From assembly GCF_024807225.1 (NCBI RefSeq), contig NZ_JANUCO010000001.1, positions 2,232,001 through 2,296,000 of the forward strand: 64,000 nucleotides of DNA, read 5' to 3'. Numbering within the stretch: the first letter of the stretch is position 1; the number at the start of each line of letters is the position of its first letter. This stretch comes from Chryseobacterium ginsenosidimutans (lineage in GTDB: Bacteria; Bacteroidota; Bacteroidia; Flavobacteriales; Weeksellaceae). A model generated the notes under the pieces. That model was not told the origin of the DNA. It saw only the letters and a list, made by a program, of their open reading frames with translations, and did no database searches. Position numbers and translations under genes: made by a program. Shown one piece after another: positions 50,318 to 60,508 of this stretch.

Positions 50318-52123
50318 ATGATCAAAAAACCTTTACACAATTTCCATATTCCCGTAATGGGATTGGCTTATACGATAGACAGTCCTATTCGTGTGGCGCA
50401 ATACGGGATATCTTCCGTAATTTCTATAATTGATGATGAGATTATAGAAAAGATGAAAAGTTTTTACAATAAGAAGTTTAATCTGAATTACTCAAGTATT
50501 TCAAACAAGATTGATGACTACCGAGCCAAAAGAATTACCGCTTATCTGGACATGGTGGATGATATTGTGAATCAAAAATTTGAAGCTTTCAAAGAAGAAA
50601 TTTCAAACAACAAAAGAGCTCTGAAAAGCTTTATAGAAATGCTTCCGAATACTTCAGAGTTCAAAATCGGTTTGCAGAATTTCCTGAATCAAAAGGAAAA
50701 TATCACTTCTGTAATTAAAAATTTTATAGAAAATCATCTTTCTCCAGGAAATATCGATGTCAACATTATGACCAAAGTTGACAAGGATAATTTTAAGAAT
50801 AATGAACCATTACCCGTAATTTACAACGATGCTCATGCGTCTTTGCGTGGTTTTGCAAACAGCAAATTATCTTCTTCAATGGTACTTTCTGCGGGAATGA
50901 ATCCTCGATTGTACAGTTATATCGAAGAGTTTGATGACTTCTTTCCAAACGAAAATGGTGAGCTTAAAAAGAAAATTATTCTGAAAGTCAGTGATTTCCG
51001 TTCTGCGATGATTCAGGGGAATTTTTTGGCTAAAAAAGGACTTTGGGTTTCCGAATACAGAATAGAATCGGGATTAAACTGTGGCGGACACGCATTTGCA
51101 ACAGAAGGTTTGCTTCTTGGACCCATTTTGGAAGAATTTAAACAAAAAAAGGATGAATTGATTCAATCTGCTCATAATTTAATGATTCAATCTTTGGAAC
51201 AAAAAGAAAGACATTCTGTTTCTGAACCTTTGGAGATGAAAATTACCGTTCAGGGTGGAGTAGGAACGTCAGAAGAGCATGATTTTTTGCTAAAAACTTA
51301 TAATGTTGACAGTATCGGTTGGGGTTCGCCGTTTTTACTGGTTCCGGAAGCGACTTCAGTCGATAATGAAACGAGAAAACTGCTTGTAAAATCAAAAGAA
51401 GAAGATTTTTATCTGAGTAATCTTTCGCCTTTAGGAGTTCCATTTAATACGGTAAAAGGGACTTCAAATGAAATTCTTAGACATGAAAAAGAAGAGAAAA
51501 ACCGTTATGGAAGCTCGTGTCCGAAAAAATTATTGGCTTTAAGTAAAGAATATTCTTCAGAAGGAATTTGTACAGCTTCAAAAAAATATCAGGAGATTAA
51601 ATTTGCAGAACTGGAAGCTGAAAAGAAAGATATTTCAGACGAAACATTTCAAAAAAGAAAACAAAATATAGCCGAAAAAGCCTGTCTTTGTGTGGGGTTG
51701 GTAAATTCAGCTTACATGGAGCAAAAATTGGAAATAAAAGGTGAAAAACAGGGCGTTGTGATTTGTCCGGGACCTAATTTGGCTTTTTTTGATAAAGAAG
51801 TTTCTCTTTCAAAAATGGTAAAACATATTTATGGGAACGACAATATTCTGTCCCATCCTAATCGTCCGAATATGTTTATTAATGAGTTAAAAATGTATGT
51901 CGATCATTTAAAAAAAGAACTTAATGATTTTATGGGAGAGCTTACCAATTCTCAGATAAAAAAGTGGAAAACATTCAAGGAGAATCTTTTGAAAGGAATT
52001 GATTATTATGAAAGTCTTTTTGCAGCATCAGATTTTTTTAAGGAAGATTTGTTTGTTGGTGGCCAGCTTCGACAATATCAATTAAAACTTTTAAAAATAG
52101 AAATCCCAAAGATTGAGAAATAA
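50318..52123 (+). CDS. cysteine-rich conserved protein of unknown function, possibly TIM-barrel flavoenzyme
   Basis: 601 residues, no signal peptide. Not recognised by name. The central part MKITVQGGVGTSEEHDFLLKTYNVDSIGWGSPFLLVPEAT looks like the phosphate-binding end of an FMN TIM barrel (glutamate-synthase/NMO-like). An upstream GLNCGGHAFATEG segment also recalls the CGGH loop of the enoyl reductase at 20.4-22 kb. Several further cysteines (SSCPKKLL, GICTASKK, KACLCVGL) could hold an Fe-S cluster. The N-terminal 250 residues are helical. The redox role is inference. Ends at a strong terminator. Confidence 0.7.
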   Translation: MIKKPLHNFHIPVMGLAYTIDSPIRVAQYGISSVISIIDDEIIEKMKSFYNKKFNLNYSSISNKIDDYRAKRITAYLDMVDDIVNQKFEAFKEEISNNKRALKSFIEMLPNTSEFKIGLQNFLNQKENITSVIKNFIENHLSPGNIDVNIMTKVDKDNFKNNEPLPVIYNDAHASLRGFANSKLSSSMVLSAGMNPRLYSYIEEFDDFFPNENGELKKKIILKVSDFRSAMIQGNFLAKKGLWVSEYRIESGLNCGGHAFATEGLLLGPILEEFKQKKDELIQSAHNLMIQSLEQKERHSVSEPLEMKITVQGGVGTSEEHDFLLKTYNVDSIGWGSPFLLVPEATSVDNETRKLLVKSKEEDFYLSNLSPLGVPFNTVKGTSNEILRHEKEEKNRYGSSCPKKLLALSKEYSSEGICTASKKYQEIKFAELEAEKKDISDETFQKRKQNIAEKACLCVGLVNSAYMEQKLEIKGEKQGVVICPGPNLAFFDKEVSLSKMVKHIYGNDNILSHPNRPNMFINELKMYVDHLKKELNDFMGELTNSQIKKWKTFKENLLKGIDYYESLFAASDFFKEDLFVGGQLRQYQLKLLKIEIPKIEK

Positions 52124-52128
52124 ATGAG

Positions 52129-52158
52129 AAAAACCTTCAAGTAAAATTGAAGGTTTTT
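52129..52158 (+). terminator. terminator
   Basis: AAAAACCTTCAA gtaaaa TTGAAGGTTTTT, then GTTTT; 6 bases after the stop at 52123. Confidence 0.88.
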
Positions 52159-52250
52159 GTTTTAATAATCAGGGTTTTTGGTTAAAAAGATAATTAAAAG
52201 CCTGCTTACATTTTATTTAATAATAATTTAATCTCTGATATGCATTTCTG

Positions 52251-53501
52251 CTATTCATATTTAGAAAAATCAACCGCAAATATGCATCGATTGACCTGGC
52301 TTCCATTCTGTGCTCCTGCATTGGGTTCAAATTCCGTCAAACTCCACAGGTAACCATATTGAGATTCGTAATAAAGGGATTCGGATCCATACGGCCATCG
52401 GTAACGTACAGTATCATCGGCACCATCGGTATAACGGGCTAATCTTGCATTTGAACCATAAGAATCGCTTGGAGATCCGGTACACGAAAGCCATGTTCTG
52501 TTCCCTTTTCTGAATACTCCTTGGATTCCATGAGCGTGATTACTGGTAAAAAGACTATTCTTTGGAGTCACTGCGACAATTCCTGTATTTTGAAGCATCC
52601 CATTTGCGTCAACAGGAAAACCAAATATTTGAGGAACAATGGAAGCATCGGCACTCCCTGCATAATATTGTCCCGTCCAGAACTGAGTTCCTTCATCATT
52701 GACTTGTATAGTGGAGAAAGGATCGGCATTATTGATCTTTTGATACCCTATCTGAGGCAATATGTATCGATAATTGAAGGCGAATAAATTCCCGTTGGCA
52801 TCTTTACCACATTTCTCATTGGTTGTGTCACCTGTACTTACTTCAATTATTTTATTTAAATCAAATACACGAACTCCTAAATTTGTGCTGCTGAGATATA
52901 TTTTATCCTTAAAATAAGCAATTCCACCGGCATGTACGTTCAATGGAGCATAAGAGCCATATTGTGAATAGGTTGTTGTAGTTGCCGGAATATCAGGCTG
53001 CACCAACAGAATATGACGATACATCAGATAAGTACTTGAACTCGGACTGATGTCAATCAAAGTAATGCGGGAGCCTTTATACGCAGCATCATCTTTTGCA
53101 TACCAGCTCACCAACAGATAACGAACACCATTTTTGGTAAAACCTGCAATTCCTTGAGGTCTCCAAATCGATGTCGTTTCATCATCGGTATTCCAACGGA
53201 TTCCTCTTACCCTGTTTTCTTCAGGGATATTGAACCCATAGACCTCGGTGTAAGCACTTCCGCCTATAGACTGACGGTTTTTATCGATCTGAGATGGGTT
53301 TAGAAAGCTAAAGCCAGAATTGATATAGGGGCTTGTATCTACATAAGCATTGACACTTACGTCCGTAGCCGCCTTATTGACGTTGGGTTTTGACGAAAGC
53401 TCTTCGTCCATTGAAGCTGAAGCAATTTCGTTATTCTGGCATCCGATGCTCGTTACTGCAAGCATAAGCATCCATCCAAGAAATTTTTGTCTTTGAATCA
53501 T
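52251..53501 (-). CDS. secreted lipoprotein, beta-propeller-like, unknown function
   Basis: 416 residues. Lipobox signal LMLAVTSIGC with the lipidated Cys at about 21, so anchored to a membrane on the periplasmic or outer side. The mature part is Ser/Thr/Asn rich and built of repeated short strands (GIAGFTKNGVRYLLVSW, GGIAYFKDKIYLSSTNLGVRVFDL, HGIQGVFRKGNRTWLSC), as in beta-propellers or LVIVD-like proteins. No catalytic motif is visible. Single gene. Confidence 0.75.
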   Translation of the reverse strand: MIQRQKFLGWMLMLAVTSIGCQNNEIASASMDEELSSKPNVNKAATDVSVNAYVDTSPYINSGFSFLNPSQIDKNRQSIGGSAYTEVYGFNIPEENRVRGIRWNTDDETTSIWRPQGIAGFTKNGVRYLLVSWYAKDDAAYKGSRITLIDISPSSSTYLMYRHILLVQPDIPATTTTYSQYGSYAPLNVHAGGIAYFKDKIYLSSTNLGVRVFDLNKIIEVSTGDTTNEKCGKDANGNLFAFNYRYILPQIGYQKINNADPFSTIQVNDEGTQFWTGQYYAGSADASIVPQIFGFPVDANGMLQNTGIVAVTPKNSLFTSNHAHGIQGVFRKGNRTWLSCTGSPSDSYGSNARLARYTDGADDTVRYRWPYGSESLYYESQYGYLWSLTEFEPNAGAQNGSQVNRCIFAVDFSKYE

Positions 53502-53755
53502 GATTAATAATGTGTTTTAATAGTTTTTAAATTGCTTGCGAAACTATCAGATTCTCTTTTTATTTGGATGACGTCAGCATTAATTATGTATTAAATTTAT
53601 GATTTTAAGATTACTCTATCTATACCTTTCAAAATTACTTATGCTTATTGTAATTTTTTATGGTTTTCCATCAACGAAGTAAGCTCAATAAAATAATTTT
53701 TTTATGCTGAAATTTAGGATGATAAGTTTTTTTAGATGTTTTTCGAAAAAAATAT

Positions 53756-53786
53756 TTTGTCAGAATCCAAAATGTTTATATATTTG
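53756..53786 (+). promoter_or_regulatory. tRNA-Ser promoter
   Basis: TTTG at 53756-53759, 19 bases, TATATTTG at 53779-53786: perfect consensus. Expected start near 53793, 28 bases before the mature tRNA. Confidence 0.85.
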
Positions 53787-53820
53787 CACCACTGAAAACA
53801 ACGATACCATCGGAGTTTTT

Positions 53821-53905
53821 GGAGAGATGGCAGAGTGGTCGATTGCGATAGTCTTGAAAACTATTGACTGTAACAGGTCCGGGGGTTCGAATCCCTCTCT
53901 CTCCG
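53821..53905 (+). tRNA. tRNA-Ser (anticodon UGA)
   Basis: 85-base class II tRNA. Acceptor stem GGAGAGA/TCTCTCC with G discriminator; anticodon stem ATAGT/ACTAT enclosing CTTGAAA with anticodon TGA; T arm GGGGG-TTCGAAT-CCCTC; long variable arm. No encoded CCA. It reads UCA/UCG-type serine codons. The integrase gene follows, so its 3' end is the likely attachment site. Confidence 0.95.
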
Positions 53906-53930
53906 CTGGTTGAGAAACTAAAATAAGCTA

Positions 53931-53962
53931 AAACGCTGTAAACATCAATGTTTACAGCGTTT
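53931..53962 (+). terminator. terminator after tRNA-Ser
   Basis: AAACGCTGTAAACAT ca ATGTTTACAGCGTTT, then TTTGTTTT. Confidence 0.88.
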
Positions 53963-54157
53963 TTTGTTTTGCGCTAGAGTCAAAAAAAATCAAAATAGGT
54001 CACGATTTTTATGACCTTTATAATGACCAATCCCGAAAATCGGGAAATAGGTCACTAAAAATTCAGGGAAACCCGACCAGTAGGCAGTTTAAAGATTGTA
54101 CATCTTGCAGAAAGTGGTAACAAAAGCTAAATTATTAACAATTAAAGTTACCACATC
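53963..54157. other. tRNA-integrase spacer with AGGTCAC repeats
   Basis: Non-coding. Two copies of AATAGGTCAC (53995, 54050), a hairpin CCCGAAAATCGGG near 54030 and GACC-type half-sites. Such short repeats between a tRNA att site and the integrase are typical arm or Xis sites; this is inferred only from place. Confidence 0.35.
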
Positions 54158-55384
54158 ATGAACAAAACATTCAACCTGTTATTCTTTATAAAAAAGAATA
54201 AAATCAGAACCAACGGAACCGCTCCCATCTACTTGCGAATCACGATAGATGGCAAGGCAGCGGACATTGCCGCTAAGAGATATATCGATCCCCAGAAATG
54301 GGATGGCAAAGCGCATAAGGCAATGGGTAACTCTCAGGAGGCTAAGACGCTTAATGTCTATCTTAAGACTTTAGAGCAACAGGTTTACGATTCACACTAC
54401 GTAATGTTAAAAGAGGATAACAATGTAACGGCAGTTGGTTTAAAATCTAAACTGCTTGGAACTGATATCGAGCAAAGAATGCTCATTCCTATCTTTCAAG
54501 AGCATAATGATAAAGTAGAAGCCCTGGTCGGTCACGATTTTGCTCCCGGAACATTGGAGCGTTACAAAACATCATTAAAACATACACAGGAATTCATTAA
54601 CTGGAAGTATAAAACTTCTGATATCGATATCAAGGCTATTGATCACGCTTTCATTATGGATTATGATTTCTGGCTTCGAAGTGTACGTAAATGCGGAAAC
54701 AATACCGCGGTGAAATACATTAAGAATTTCAAAAAAATCATCAGGCTCTGTATGGCACACGGCTGGCTCAACAAAGACCCTTTTCTTGGCTATAAAGCAA
54801 AGCTCAAAGCTGTAGAACGACCGTTTCTTTCCAAAGAAGAAATCCAGACAATGTATGAAAAAGAATTTGTTTCCGATAGATTGACACAAGTAAGGGATGT
54901 TTTTCTTTTCTGCTGTTATACGGGTTTAGCTTATGTTGATGTGAAGAAATTGACAAAGTCTCATATCAATATCGGCATTGATGGCGACCAATGGATATTT
55001 ACTCGTCGTCAAAAGACCGACAGCTCAACCAGAGTGCCTTTACTGCCGCTAGCTAAAGAGCTGGTTTTAAAATATGAGAACCATCCCCAATGTATAAACT
55101 TAGATGTTTTGTTTCCTGTTGTAAGTAATCAGACTATGAATTCTTATCTCAAAGAAATTGCGAGTGTTTGTGGAATCAATAAAGAGTTGACATTTCATAT
55201 TGCAAGACATACATTTGCTACTACGGTTACATTGTCTAATGGCGTTCCCATTGAAAGCGTAAGCAAAATGCTCGGTCACACCAACATAAAAACAACACAG
55301 CACTATGCAAAGATTTTGGATCAGAAAGTGAGCGATGATATGTCGGTTTTGAGAAGTAAACTTGAGAGCAGTGAGTTTAATTGA
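54158..55384 (+). CDS. tyrosine recombinase (phage/ICE-type integrase)
   Basis: 408 residues, the usual Bacteroidetes integrase layout: N-terminal arm-binding domain (FIKKNKIRTNGTAPIYLRITIDGK), SAM-like core-binding domain (about 100-210), and C-terminal catalytic domain. Catalytic residues visible: Arg in CCYTGLAYVD-type strand region with following Lys, HIARHTFAT (His-x-x-Arg), GHTNIKTTQHY (His and nucleophile Tyr). It integrates or excises a circular element at a tRNA gene. Its position 252 bases after tRNA-Ser and pointing away from it suggests that everything downstream is the element's cargo. Confidence 0.93.
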   Translation: MNKTFNLLFFIKKNKIRTNGTAPIYLRITIDGKAADIAAKRYIDPQKWDGKAHKAMGNSQEAKTLNVYLKTLEQQVYDSHYVMLKEDNNVTAVGLKSKLLGTDIEQRMLIPIFQEHNDKVEALVGHDFAPGTLERYKTSLKHTQEFINWKYKTSDIDIKAIDHAFIMDYDFWLRSVRKCGNNTAVKYIKNFKKIIRLCMAHGWLNKDPFLGYKAKLKAVERPFLSKEEIQTMYEKEFVSDRLTQVRDVFLFCCYTGLAYVDVKKLTKSHINIGIDGDQWIFTRRQKTDSSTRVPLLPLAKELVLKYENHPQCINLDVLFPVVSNQTMNSYLKEIASVCGINKELTFHIARHTFATTVTLSNGVPIESVSKMLGHTNIKTTQHYAKILDQKVSDDMSVLRSKLESSEFN

Positions 55385-56172
55385 GATCAAAATAGTGATG
55401 GAGATATTAAATTTAATCCCGGCTTGGGATCAAGACGACCGTATCTTCAAACAGTTTTATAAATGATTTAGTTCGTTTAAGCCAAATTAAAAGAGAAGGG
55501 GCTATCCCAAATCTAGCATTAAGTTTATTGTAGTTGTAAAGTTTTTTGCAATATAATTTTAAATATTTGAAACAATCCAAGTTGAAATAATTTGACTTTA
55601 TTTTATTTCAATTGGCTTTTCTCTTTTCATAAAGATTTTATGAAGTACATTTAATTTGTATATAGTTAATAGGATTTATGTAAAGATGAAACTTGGTACA
55701 TTAAAGTATATTGTTGCCCTAATTATAATATTTGATCTAATTATTAAAATAGGGTATATGAATAAATTTAATTTTGTTATCATTATATTGAAATACATAT
55801 ATATCATCTAGTGCAACTCAATAAAACAATCACCCCTCTCTACATCGGTAAAGAAGGTTTGATTTCTGTGATATATATTTATCAACCTATTTTACAAGGC
55901 TGTTAATATACTTTTCCAGCAGTGGATTCACAATGGATTGGGATAAGATCTTAGTTCCTGTAGATAAAAAATAAATTTAAATTTTTTTTTCTAAAAGAAT
56001 AATGATACCTACTCCTGATGAAGACATTTTATTTAAAGTGTAAATATTTTCACGAGATTATTTAACAAAACCTTATTTTTATCATCATAGGTTAGATATC
56101 AAGTTTTAGTTTTAAAATGTCTTTGATAATTCTAGGTTTTTGTTTGATTTTATTTTGTGAAAACGCGTTATT
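55385..56172. other. 788-base gene-poor region between integrase and efflux operon
   Basis: Very AT-rich. No protein-like ORF over 40 codons on either strand. A short piece near 55812-55910 (PLYIGKEGLISVIYIYQP) and another near 55915-55975 (FTMDWDKILVPVDKK) read like gene scraps, but neither is long enough to call. A GGGGCTATCCCAAA stretch at 55499 resembles an insertion-sequence end, with no partner found. Confidence 0.4.
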
Positions 56173-57333
56173 ATGATAAAAAATAAATTTGTTCTTTTGA
56201 TTTCGGTGATATTGTTATCATGTGGTGATAAAAAAACAAAGACAAAGGACAAAGACAAAACTATACAAAGTTATCAGGTCTTAACTTTGGCTCCCAAACA
56301 GGTTACAGTTTACAATGATTTTCCGGCTTCCGTGCAGGGACAGAATGTTGTAGAAATCAAGCCCATGGTGTCGGGTTATCTTCAGGATATTTATGTGTCG
56401 GAAGGAGCTACTGTAACAAAGGGACAACTTTTATTCAGAATCAAAAATCCTCAGTATGAACAGGATATTGTGACGGCAAAAGGCGCTATAAAAATTGCAG
56501 AAGCCAACGTAAATACAGCCCGTATGAATGTGGAAAAAGCAAGACCTTTAGTAGAACAGGAAATTGTCAGCAAATATCAGCTGAGTTCAGCACAGTATGC
56601 CTTACAATCAGAACAGGCGGCTTTGTCTCAAGCAAAAGCCACTCTCGCCAATGCAATGACTAATCAAGGTTATACCTATATAAGAAGTCCACAAAGTGGA
56701 ACAATCGGACTTATTCCTTTTAAAATTGGCGCTTTAGTAAGCAGTACTTCAACGGAATCATTGACAACATTATCCAATACAACGAATGTTTTTGCTTATT
56801 TTTCTTTGAATGAAAAGCAGGTAATGGATTTTCTAGCAAATATGCAAGGTACTACAACCTCTGAAAAACTAAAAAATATGCCTCTCGTCACATTAGTAAT
56901 GGCAGATGGAACAGTATATCCCGAAAAAGGCAGACTGGAAACGGCGAGTGGCGGCATCGACACAAGTACGGGGACGGCTACTTTTAAGGCAACATTTAGT
57001 AATAAATTAGGTCTTATTCAAAATGGGGCAAGTGCTACAATCCGTATTCCTGTTAATATGGAAAACTCATTGTTAGTTCCACAAATAGCTATTTATCAAA
57101 TGCAGGATAAATCATTTGTATATAAATTAACGAAAGGAAACATGGTGATGAGTACAGCAGTAACAACCTCGCCGACAGATGATGGTAATTTTGTTGTCGT
57201 AAAAGATGGAGTTAATGCAGGAGATAAGTTAGTTCTTAATGGACTTAACATTAGTGACAGCACAGTCATCAAACCTATGCCAGCTAATTCGGCTACCATT
57301 TATCGTGCCATGAAAACCAAATCAAACCCATAG
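56173..57333 (+). CDS. RND efflux periplasmic adaptor (membrane fusion protein)
   Basis: 386 residues. Lipobox VILLSCGD, so lipid-anchored in the inner membrane. Lipoyl/barrel-sandwich halves (VVEIKPMVSGYLQDIYVSEGATVTKGQLLFRI and IRSPQSGTIGLIPFKIGALVS) flank a helical hairpin; a beta-barrel (FAYFSLNEKQVMDFL) and a membrane-proximal domain follow. This is the AcrA/MexA type, linking pump and outer-membrane channel. The permease gene follows after 3 bases. Confidence 0.92.
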   Translation: MIKNKFVLLISVILLSCGDKKTKTKDKDKTIQSYQVLTLAPKQVTVYNDFPASVQGQNVVEIKPMVSGYLQDIYVSEGATVTKGQLLFRIKNPQYEQDIVTAKGAIKIAEANVNTARMNVEKARPLVEQEIVSKYQLSSAQYALQSEQAALSQAKATLANAMTNQGYTYIRSPQSGTIGLIPFKIGALVSSTSTESLTTLSNTTNVFAYFSLNEKQVMDFLANMQGTTTSEKLKNMPLVTLVMADGTVYPEKGRLETASGGIDTSTGTATFKATFSNKLGLIQNGASATIRIPVNMENSLLVPQIAIYQMQDKSFVYKLTKGNMVMSTAVTTSPTDDGNFVVVKDGVNAGDKLVLNGLNISDSTVIKPMPANSATIYRAMKTKSNP

Positions 57334-57336
57334 GTC

Positions 57337-60300
57337 ATGCTAAAATTATTTATAAGAAGACCGGTATTGAGTACAGTAATCTCTGTAATCATTATCGTAT
57401 TGGGTATTTTGGGAATAAGCAGTTTGCCTGTAGCACAATATCCTAATATTGCACCGCCCACGATTCAGGTTTCTGCTTCTTATCCCGGTGCAAATACAAC
57501 TACGCTGATCAATAGTGTGGTTTATCCACTAGAACAGCAAATCAATGGGGTAGAAGGGATGACGTACATGACTTCTTCGGCGAGTAACACAGGTTCGGCA
57601 AGTATCAGTGTGTATTTTGCGGTAGGAGTAGATCCCAATCAGGCTGCTGTAGATGTACAAAATAGGATAAGTACTGTATTGGCGAAACTTCCGCAAGCTG
57701 TGACACAGGCGGGTGTAACTGTAAGAAAGCAACAAAGTAGTAATGTTTTAATCGTCGGATTATTCAGTGATAAGGTCCAATATGATCAGAAATTTTTACA
57801 AAATTATGCAGCGATAAATATTGTTCCACAGTTGCAAAGAGCAAAAGGAGTTGGCGGAGCCAATATTTTTGGGGGAGCCATGACTTATGCAATGCGTATT
57901 TGGTTACAACCCGATAAAATGGCCGCTTACGGGTTGGTTCCTGCTGATGTAACCACAGCCTTAAATGCACAGAATTTTAATGCAGCTCCCGGTAAAATCG
58001 GGGATAATATGGGACAGGCTTTTCAATATGATATTACATATTCGGGAACGTTGGCTTCATTAGAACAGTTTCAAAAGGTTATTGTTAAATCTATAGGAAA
58101 CGGGCAATATTTATATCTAAAAGACATTGCACGTATCGATCTGGGAACCCAAACTTATACGAGTGCTACAGCTATTAATGGTAAACCCGGAGTGGCAATT
58201 TCGATTAGCCAAACGCCTGGATCAAATGCTCAGGAAGTAATTGTTGGGGCACAGAAAGTAATGGCTGATGCCTCAAAAAACTTTCCTTCCGGTATCAAAA
58301 TGCTGGAATTAGTTAATATCAACAACTTTTTGAATGAAAGTATTTCAAAAGTAATTCACACCCTTGTTGAATGTTTTTTACTGGTATTTTTAGTAATCTT
58401 AATTTTTTTACAGGATGTAAGGTCAACGATTATTCACGGAGTTTCGGTTCCGGTGTCTATTATCGGGACGTTTTTCTTCCTGTATTTATTTGGATATAGT
58501 CTTAATTTATTGACTTTGTTTGCTTTGGTACTCGCAATTGGAATCGTGGTAGATGATGCTGTGGTGGTGGTTGAAGCAGTTCATAGTAAGTTGGAACATG
58601 GTTATACTTCTCCCCGTAAAGCGGCAATTGATGCAATGGGTGAAATTGGACCTGCTATTGTTTCTATCACGCTTGTGATGGCTTCTGTATTCCTTCCGGT
58701 GACTTTCTTAGGAGGTTCGGCAGGGGTTTTTTACAAGCAATTTGGAATTACTTTGGCGATTGCCATTATGATTTCGGCGGTAAATGCATTGACGTTAAGT
58801 CCTGCTTTGGCGGCTATGTTTTTACGACCCCATAAAGAGGAAGAAGAAGCTGCTAAAAAAGGTTTTCTTCAAAAAATAAAGAATGGATTTAATTCGAATT
58901 ATGAAAAAGTAATTAATAAATACACCAATTCTGTCAATTTTCTGATCAGAAGAAAATGGCTCACAGCGATTATTGTTATTGCTTTTGGAGGTCTATTTTA
59001 TTTCACGATAAAAAGTGTGGCTTCGAGTTTTGTTCCTGCCGAAGATATGGGAACTGTTTTCGTCAATGTAACACTTCCTGCTGCAGCTACAAAAGAAAGG
59101 GTACAACTTGTCAATAAGCAGATTGACAGTATTGCTCATACCATTCCTGAAGTAAAAGCTACTATGACTACTTTGGGACAAAATCAGTTAGGAGGAAGCG
59201 GAAGTTCTTACGGAATGCTGATTCTGCGATTGACTCCTTGGAGCGATCGTCCCGGTGTTACGGATAAAGATATTATTCAGCAGCTTACGGAAAAAACAAA
59301 AAATATACGCGGGGCATCCATTAATTTCATGCAACAGCCCACGATCAGTGGTTTTGGAACGAGTGGAGGTTTTACTTTTCAGATAGAAGACAGGGGAGGG
59401 CACAGCATCAGTGATTTTTATGCCGTATCGCAAAACTTTTTAGATGTTCTTACCAAAAGACCTGAAATTCAGTACGCAGCGACAGCATTTAACCCTAATT
59501 TTCCACAATATGAAGTGGATGTAAATATTGCTAAATGCGAAGACAACGGCATACAACCCTCAGAAATTTTAAATCTGATGAACGTGTACTACGGAAGTTC
59601 GTACGTAAGCAACTTTACAGAATTTGGACAACAATATCAGATTATTCTTCAGGCCGATAATCCTTACAGAGGAACGGTGGAACAGATGAATAATATTAAA
59701 ATACGCACTGCCAGCGGAACGATGAGCCCTGTTTCGGAATATATTACGATGAAAAAAGTGTTCGGACCTTCATCTATTTCCCGATTTAATATGTATAATG
59801 CGATTTCCATCAACGGTTCACCAAACAATGGATACAGTACAGGACAATCTATGGAAGCTATTAATGAAGTGGCAGAACAGGTTTTGCCACCCGGTTATAG
59901 TTTTGAATACAGCGGAATGAGTAAAGAAGAGCAAAGTTCTGGTTCTCAAGCGAGTATTATATTTTTATTAAGTCTTTGTTTTGTCTATCTATTATTAAGT
60001 GCTTTATATGAAAGTTATATTCTTCCATTAGCTGTAATTCTTTCATTACCAGTCGGATTAAGCGGGATATTTGTCTTCGCGAAATTATTTGGAATTGATA
60101 ATAATATTTACGTGCAGATCTGTATGATTATGCTGATTGGACTTTTGGCTAAAAATGCTATTTTGATGGTTGAATTTTCTCTTGAAAAAAGACATGAGGG
60201 AATGGGATTGCTGGAAAGCGCATTGGAAGGAGCCAAAATCAGAATCCGACCGATTTTAATGACGTCGTTGGCTTTTATTTTTGGTTTAATGCCTTTGATG

Positions 60301-60492
60301 TTTTCTACGGGAGTTGGAGCAAACGGTAACAGATCGATTGGTATCGGTTCCATTGGCGGAATGTTGTTCGGAACATTGCTTGGGATATTTGTAATCCCCG
60401 GATTGTATGTGATTTTCCAGGGATTGCAGGAGAAAATCAAGTCTAATAAATATGATGAAAACGACGAATTGATTGTTGAGGACAAAAAATAA
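57337..60492 (+). CDS. RND efflux permease (HAE1 family)
   Basis: 1,051 residues, full length for AcrB-type pumps, 12 membrane helices. Proton-relay Asp-Asp in AIGIVVDDAVVVVE (TM4), Lys in LLAKNAILMVEFS (TM10), N-terminal FIRRPVLSTVISVIIIVLG and AQYPNIAPPTIQVSASYPGA. It uses the proton gradient to expel hydrophobic drugs or metabolites. The HAE1 subgroup usually handles antibiotics and detergents, but the substrate is not knowable here. Overlaps the outer-membrane gene's open frame, so co-translated. Confidence 0.95.
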   Translation: MLKLFIRRPVLSTVISVIIIVLGILGISSLPVAQYPNIAPPTIQVSASYPGANTTTLINSVVYPLEQQINGVEGMTYMTSSASNTGSASISVYFAVGVDPNQAAVDVQNRISTVLAKLPQAVTQAGVTVRKQQSSNVLIVGLFSDKVQYDQKFLQNYAAINIVPQLQRAKGVGGANIFGGAMTYAMRIWLQPDKMAAYGLVPADVTTALNAQNFNAAPGKIGDNMGQAFQYDITYSGTLASLEQFQKVIVKSIGNGQYLYLKDIARIDLGTQTYTSATAINGKPGVAISISQTPGSNAQEVIVGAQKVMADASKNFPSGIKMLELVNINNFLNESISKVIHTLVECFLLVFLVILIFLQDVRSTIIHGVSVPVSIIGTFFFLYLFGYSLNLLTLFALVLAIGIVVDDAVVVVEAVHSKLEHGYTSPRKAAIDAMGEIGPAIVSITLVMASVFLPVTFLGGSAGVFYKQFGITLAIAIMISAVNALTLSPALAAMFLRPHKEEEEAAKKGFLQKIKNGFNSNYEKVINKYTNSVNFLIRRKWLTAIIVIAFGGLFYFTIKSVASSFVPAEDMGTVFVNVTLPAAATKERVQLVNKQIDSIAHTIPEVKATMTTLGQNQLGGSGSSYGMLILRLTPWSDRPGVTDKDIIQQLTEKTKNIRGASINFMQQPTISGFGTSGGFTFQIEDRGGHSISDFYAVSQNFLDVLTKRPEIQYAATAFNPNFPQYEVDVNIAKCEDNGIQPSEILNLMNVYYGSSYVSNFTEFGQQYQIILQADNPYRGTVEQMNNIKIRTASGTMSPVSEYITMKKVFGPSSISRFNMYNAISINGSPNNGYSTGQSMEAINEVAEQVLPPGYSFEYSGMSKEEQSSGSQASIIFLLSLCFVYLLLSALYESYILPLAVILSLPVGLSGIFVFAKLFGIDNNIYVQICMIMLIGLLAKNAILMVEFSLEKRHEGMGLLESALEGAKIRIRPILMTSLAFIFGLMPLMFSTGVGANGNRSIGIGSIGGMLFGTLLGIFVIPGLYVIFQGLQEKIKSNKYDENDELIVEDKK

Positions 60493-60508
60493 TCTTACAG
60501 TGAAAAGC

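Noticed and set aside
53704..53913. 69-codon ORF on plus
   Set aside because: It runs through the tRNA-Ser gene and its promoter; the protein sequence is just translated tRNA.
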